A stretch of DNA of 64,000 bases, from contig CBDFMY010000001.1 in the NCBI GenBank assembly GCA_965249835.1, forward strand, positions 62,001-126,000, read 5' to 3'. The notes beneath the pieces were generated by a model. It worked only from the letters and a program-made list of their open reading frames with translations, was not told where the DNA came from and ran no database searches. The stretch's first letter is position 1. Every line of letters starts with the position of its first letter. The stretch comes from JAHRAW01 sp965249835. Its GTDB lineage: Bacteria; Pseudomonadota; Gammaproteobacteria; Arenicellales; Poriferihabitantaceae. The position numbers were made by a program, and so were the translations under genes. Shown piece after piece: positions 60,504 through 64,000 of the stretch.

Positions 60504-62560
60504 TGGCCACATTCCAGCAACGTAAATTTTTGCAGTTTTTATTATTGCTGACGGTTTTTGCGTTGTTGTGTGTGGGTGTTTCTCCGTCCGAAGGGAACTT
60601 TTTATGGCGATTACCGCCGCTGATTGCAGAATTTCCAGGTTGGATAAACGATTCGACCAGGTTCATCATGTTTGAGTGGTGGCCAATCGAGGTTTACGAC
60701 CCGGATATCGAAGAATTCGAAAATAGACCTTTGATGAAGGAATTTGCCCGTGTTTTTTCGGGAGTCATCTTGTTCCTAATCGAGTTTATTCGAGAAATAT
60801 TCCTCGGTGGGGTCAAAACTATCGTTACCTTTAGCGGATGGGATTGGGCTACTGAAAATCAGTGGGCGCGCTGGCCCGCCTTACCATGGACAGTGATCGC
60901 TGGTGGCGTTGCGCTACTCGGCTATGTCTTAAGTGGTATTCGACTGGCTACATTCGTGGGATTTTCATTTGTTTATATCGCAGTATTTGGTCAGTGGGAA
61001 CCATCAATGCAGACCCTTTCTTTTGTGTTGATCGCAGCCCCGGTTTCTGTTCTGTTGGGTCTGGCTTTGGGGATTTGGGCGTTCAGAAACAAAACGGTGG
61101 AATCCATACTGAATCCATTGCTCAATATGGCGCAAATCGTACCCGCCTTTTCTTATCTAATCCCGGTAACGGTATTTTTTGGCATTGGTGATCATGCAGG
61201 TGCCATTGCTACGATAATTTTTGCCACGCCACCTATGGTTCGCCTAACTGTGCTAGGGCTGAAAAAAGTTCCACCAGAGGTAACCGAAGCCGGGCTGATG
61301 AACGGGTGTACCAATCGGCAATTATTATTCAAGGTTCAGATCACCACAGCTCGACGGGATATCCTGATTGGAGTGAATCAGGTAATTATGCAATGCCTGG
61401 CCATGGTGGTCATCGCTTCGTTGATTGGCGCCAGAGGGCTCGGTAATAATTTATTAATTGCGTTAAATAGCTTACGAATTGGACTGGCGTTGGAATTAGG
61501 TGTTTGCATTGTGCTGATTGCCATCGTTCTTGACCGACTATCCCTTGCCTGGGCTAATTTACAGACAGACTATTTCGCAGATCTATCCTTTGTCCAAAGA
61601 CGCAAGTTTTCAATACTTTTTGGAATAATTTTTATCGTCGGTGTAATTCTGGCTTATATTGGATCATTTATTTTCAGAGAAGGGTTTAACTATCTCTACC
61701 TGATTCCACATAACAAAGGCATTTCAACAGCGCAGTTTTGGCAGGCCGGAGTCGACTGGGTTTGGGATACGTTTTTCTATTCTCTTAAAGGATTCAATGA
61801 ATGGCTAATCGTAGAAGTGCTGATTCCAGTGAAGCGGGCCTATCTGGCTATGCCAGTGGTTGCGACTTTTACATTAACAATGGGCGTCGGCTTTATCATT
61901 GGTGGAATCCGCTCCGCACTGATTATTGGTGGATTACTGTTGTTTATTGCATTTACCGAATGGTGGGATAGAGCTTTAATTACCTCGTATATTGTCACCA
62001 TCAGTGTTTTGATATCTGGTTTTATTGGCATCGTGGTTGGCACAATATGTGCCCAGCATCCAACCAGTTCGCGTTTTATATTGGCTGTTTGCGATACCTT
62101 TCAGACATTTCCGTCGTTCATTTATCTGATTCCGGTGATCATGTTATTTGGGGTGACCGACACCTCGGTGTTGATTGCTATTGTTGTCTACGCCTCAGTT
62201 CCGGCCACACGCTATACCGTAGAAGGATTACTTAGTGTCCCCGAGTCTTTACAAGACGCTGGTTCAATGTCTGGTGTCAGCAGGGTGCAACGCTACCTGT
62301 CCATAGAGTTGCCCATGTCATTTCCACATATTGCCTTAGGGATTAACCAAACTGTGGTTTTTGCCCTGGCTATGGTCATTATTGGAGCAATGATTGGAAC
62401 TGACGACCTGGGGCAGTTAATTCTCGGTGCACTTTCAGATCGAAAAGGGATTGGTAACGGACTTGTACTGGGAGTATGTGTTGCATTTATCGGCCTTGCA
62501 GTGGACCAGGTCATTCGAACCTGGGCAAATCAGAGAAAAAAGGCACTTGGATTAGACTAG
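60500..62560 (+). CDS. proW: Double-domain permease of the glycine betaine-type importer
   Basis: A 686-aa permease containing two BPD_transp domains in one chain: about residues 150-345 with EAA loop EAGLMNGCTNRQLLFKVQIT, and about 470-675 with DAGSMSGVSRVQRYLSIELP. ProW is normally one domain of ~350 aa that homodimerises; here both halves are fused. Long extra N-terminal and linker segments with more membrane helices are present. The importer would move betaine-like compounds across the inner membrane. Confidence 0.92.
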   Translation: MMATFQQRKFLQFLLLLTVFALLCVGVSPSEGNFLWRLPPLIAEFPGWINDSTRFIMFEWWPIEVYDPDIEEFENRPLMKEFARVFSGVILFLIEFIREIFLGGVKTIVTFSGWDWATENQWARWPALPWTVIAGGVALLGYVLSGIRLATFVGFSFVYIAVFGQWEPSMQTLSFVLIAAPVSVLLGLALGIWAFRNKTVESILNPLLNMAQIVPAFSYLIPVTVFFGIGDHAGAIATIIFATPPMVRLTVLGLKKVPPEVTEAGLMNGCTNRQLLFKVQITTARRDILIGVNQVIMQCLAMVVIASLIGARGLGNNLLIALNSLRIGLALELGVCIVLIAIVLDRLSLAWANLQTDYFADLSFVQRRKFSILFGIIFIVGVILAYIGSFIFREGFNYLYLIPHNKGISTAQFWQAGVDWVWDTFFYSLKGFNEWLIVEVLIPVKRAYLAMPVVATFTLTMGVGFIIGGIRSALIIGGLLLFIAFTEWWDRALITSYIVTISVLISGFIGIVVGTICAQHPTSSRFILAVCDTFQTFPSFIYLIPVIMLFGVTDTSVLIAIVVYASVPATRYTVEGLLSVPESLQDAGSMSGVSRVQRYLSIELPMSFPHIALGINQTVVFALAMVIIGAMIGTDDLGQLILGALSDRKGIGNGLVLGVCVAFIGLAVDQVIRTWANQRKKALGLD

Positions 62561-62624
62561 AAGGTTGGGGGCGATTCTGGCGGTGGACCATCTGGTTACA
62601 CGCTGGTCTCGGGAGCGCCGGCAG

Positions 62625-63206
62625 TTACTGAATTTCAACGCCAAACTGTGCCGCGCCCTCCAGCAACACTTGCCACACCGATAGGGCGAAGCCGCGGGGA
62701 ATGAATAACTCGTAGCCCTGTTGCGAGTGCCACAAAGTTACGCCGACATGGTGCAGCGTGCCGGACGCCACCGCGTTTCGGGGAAAGGATTTCGCGCGCA
62801 AATCCAGCGCAACATGACGATTGAGCAAAGTTGTCGCGTGCGCGCCGGTAACGCGCAGATGCGTGCGTGAATGGGAAAGATCCAGCGTCGTTCCTTGTTC
62901 GGATGACAGAGTTGGAATTTCCCCGCCGAGCATCCACCACTTCAACGGCTCAATACGAAGCAACGCACCGGTCACAGACTGCGCGGCACTACCGGGACCG
63001 GGTGGCGAGGTGATTCCAACGCCACGCGCCACTTGCTTCGCCACCGCATCAAGGGTGTCGGGCCAGGCGGCGATTTGATGCAAAGACAAATCGTCGACTT
63101 CATGCAACACAACTCCGGCTTCACCCGCCGTGCCGGTTTTGTCGCGAACATAATGTCCGAGTAGCGCGGAGATTCGCTTAGCCACGCATCCGCTCCCCGT
63201 CTGCAT
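62625..63206 (-). CDS. soxG: Sarcosine oxidase gamma subunit-like protein
   Basis: A 193-aa protein of the SoxG/GcvT-like family, the small subunit of heterotetrameric sarcosine oxidase. GVTLWHSQQGYELFIPRGFALSVWQVLL near the C-terminus is typical. The ATG at 63206 overlaps soxA by 29 nt; a GTG at 63185 (VAKRISALLG) would give the usual N-terminus and an 8-nt overlap. It converges with proW over a 64-nt gap. Confidence 0.82.
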   Translation of the reverse strand: MQTGSGCVAKRISALLGHYVRDKTGTAGEAGVVLHEVDDLSLHQIAAWPDTLDAVAKQVARGVGITSPPGPGSAAQSVTGALLRIEPLKWWMLGGEIPTLSSEQGTTLDLSHSRTHLRVTGAHATTLLNRHVALDLRAKSFPRNAVASGTLHHVGVTLWHSQQGYELFIPRGFALSVWQVLLEGAAQFGVEIQ

Positions 63207-64000
63207 CGAACATGTGCGGACTTACGATTTCCACTTCAATGTTGCTTTTTCGCACCGGGTCGGCGGCGACCACCGGGCGTTTGCGCCAGGCATCCGCTCC
63301 GCCGGCAATGAACCCGATGCCAATCCAATGACCGAGTGCCGGCGAATGAGTCACCGCGGTAATCCAACCGTCGCCAAGACCGGATACTTTTTCGGCGCGA
63401 CACAAAATCGCACCGGCGTTAAAAGTGTCATCGCGATTTTTTGGCTTAATGCCCACCAGTCGCGGACGGTCTTCGCGCAATAATTCGGGGCGTTTGCGCA
63501 ACGCGTTGCCGATGTATGATTTATTCGCCGATGCCATGTTGCCCAGTCCGGCATCTTCAATGGTCACGCGTCCATCCAACTCGGCACCGGTGACATGGCC
63601 CTTTTCAATGCGCAATGTGCCGAGTGCTTCGAGTCCATAAAGGCAGCCCCCGGCCGGCTCGGCTGCGGCCCACAGCAAATCCATCATTGCGATGGCGTAA
63701 TCGGATGGCACATAAATCTCGTAAGCCATCTCGCCGGAAAAACTGATGCGCGCAATGCGGCATGGGATGTCGTGGTTGAGATGAGTCTCGACCACACCCA
63801 TGAACGGCAGTGCATCGTTGGCGACCGCCGCGGAATCTTTCACGCACGCCGACAAAATTGTGCGGGACAAAGGTCCCGCCACCGCGCATCCGGCCCATTG
63901 TTCGGACACCGAAGCCACATGCACGCGTAACTCCTGCCATCTGGTTTGTAGCAGTTCCTCAAGCCACGCCATTACCTTTGCGGCGTGCGCGGTGGTGGTG
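63178..64000 (-). CDS. soxA: Sarcosine oxidase alpha subunit, C-terminal part (runs off window)
   Basis: The C-terminal GcvT-like, folate-binding domain of the large subunit, which demethylates sarcosine and passes the C1 unit to tetrahydrofolate. GVVETHLNHDIPCRIARISFSGEMAYEIYV, GLEALGTLRIEKGHVTGAELDG and the terminal VSPHMFDADGERMRG are all typical. The frame is open to the right edge, so the FAD/NAD domains lie outside. With a betaine-type importer nearby, a betaine-to-glycine route is plausible. Confidence 0.9.
   Translation of the reverse strand, partial: TTTAHAAKVMAWLEELLQTRWQELRVHVASVSEQWAGCAVAGPLSRTILSACVKDSAAVANDALPFMGVVETHLNHDIPCRIARISFSGEMAYEIYVPSDYAIAMMDLLWAAAEPAGGCLYGLEALGTLRIEKGHVTGAELDGRVTIEDAGLGNMASANKSYIGNALRKRPELLREDRPRLVGIKPKNRDDTFNAGAILCRAEKVSGLGDGWITAVTHSPALGHWIGIGFIAGGADAWRKRPVVAADPVRKSNIEVEIVSPHMFDADGERMRG

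Overview
The window reads as a gammaproteobacterial chromosome segment of moderate GC. It carries MutS, SuhB, TrmJ, SucCD, an RNase E with a short basic tail, DapB and a SoxA/SoxG-type sarcosine oxidase, interleaved with much defence-type and repeat DNA. The lineage is inferred from family resemblance and gene order only. Many small palindromic repeats, two type I and one type II restriction-modification (R-M) systems and several gene remnants fit an uncultured, possibly host-associated bacterium. No rRNA or tRNA gene was found.

Region 1 (1-10225, +): one tight operon, open at the left edge. It encodes a polyamine-type ABC importer (ATPase and two permeases), a short-chain dehydrogenase, a choline/aminoglycoside-type kinase, a class III PLP enzyme, an acetaldehyde/propionaldehyde dehydrogenase-like enzyme, and the shell set of a bacterial microcompartment (two BMC-T, one BMC-P, one BMC-H). 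A 144-aa protein with an encapsulation-like helix and a cysteine hydrolase are also present. The enzyme set matches the RMM-type (amino-alcohol/aminoacetone) microcompartment described in actinobacteria. I infer uptake of an amino alcohol, phosphorylation, phospho-elimination to an aldehyde, and oxidation to an acyl-CoA inside the shell.

Region 2 (10375-14662): mutS-suhB diverging from trmJ.

Region 3 (14672-30495, -): a type I R-M operon stretched by cargo. In transcription order: hsdM, a HepT-like HEPN gene, hsdS with an MntA-like nucleotidyltransferase fused to its N-terminus, an 842-aa membrane protein and a 307-aa protein (both unrecognised), a small membrane protein plus a ThsB-like TIR protein, Fic, an OLD-like ATPase/TOPRIM nuclease (frameshifted), a DUF4143 AAA ATPase, and hsdR. 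Three degenerate copies of the hsdR 5' end (and one hsdS 3' end) lie at the borders between cargo genes, as if the hsdS-hsdR gap were a cargo slot that filled stepwise.

Region 4 (30514-42803): a GNAT acetyltransferase, then sucCD, a nuclease-fold gene coupled to sucD, and a second type I R-M operon: hsdR, a TIR-NTPase, hsdM, a VapB-like small protein, a NYN-domain RNase, hsdS.

Region 5 (42804-44290): a repeat-rich stretch with hicAB (hicA broken by a stop codon) between inverted copies of a 74-bp repeat, and the tail of an IS transposase.

Region 6 (44291-50464): an NAD-dependent formate dehydrogenase operon (NuoE/NuoF-fused beta subunit, molybdopterin alpha subunit) with a methyltransferase/restriction-enzyme pair set between the two subunit genes.

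Region 7 (50556-64000): quinone oxidoreductase, 3'-5' exonuclease, rne, an ISNCY-like element that truncates livF, dapB, a glycine betaine-type ProX/ProV/ProW transporter with a doubled permease, and soxG/soxA running off the right edge. Betaine uptake beside sarcosine oxidase suggests methylated-amine use.
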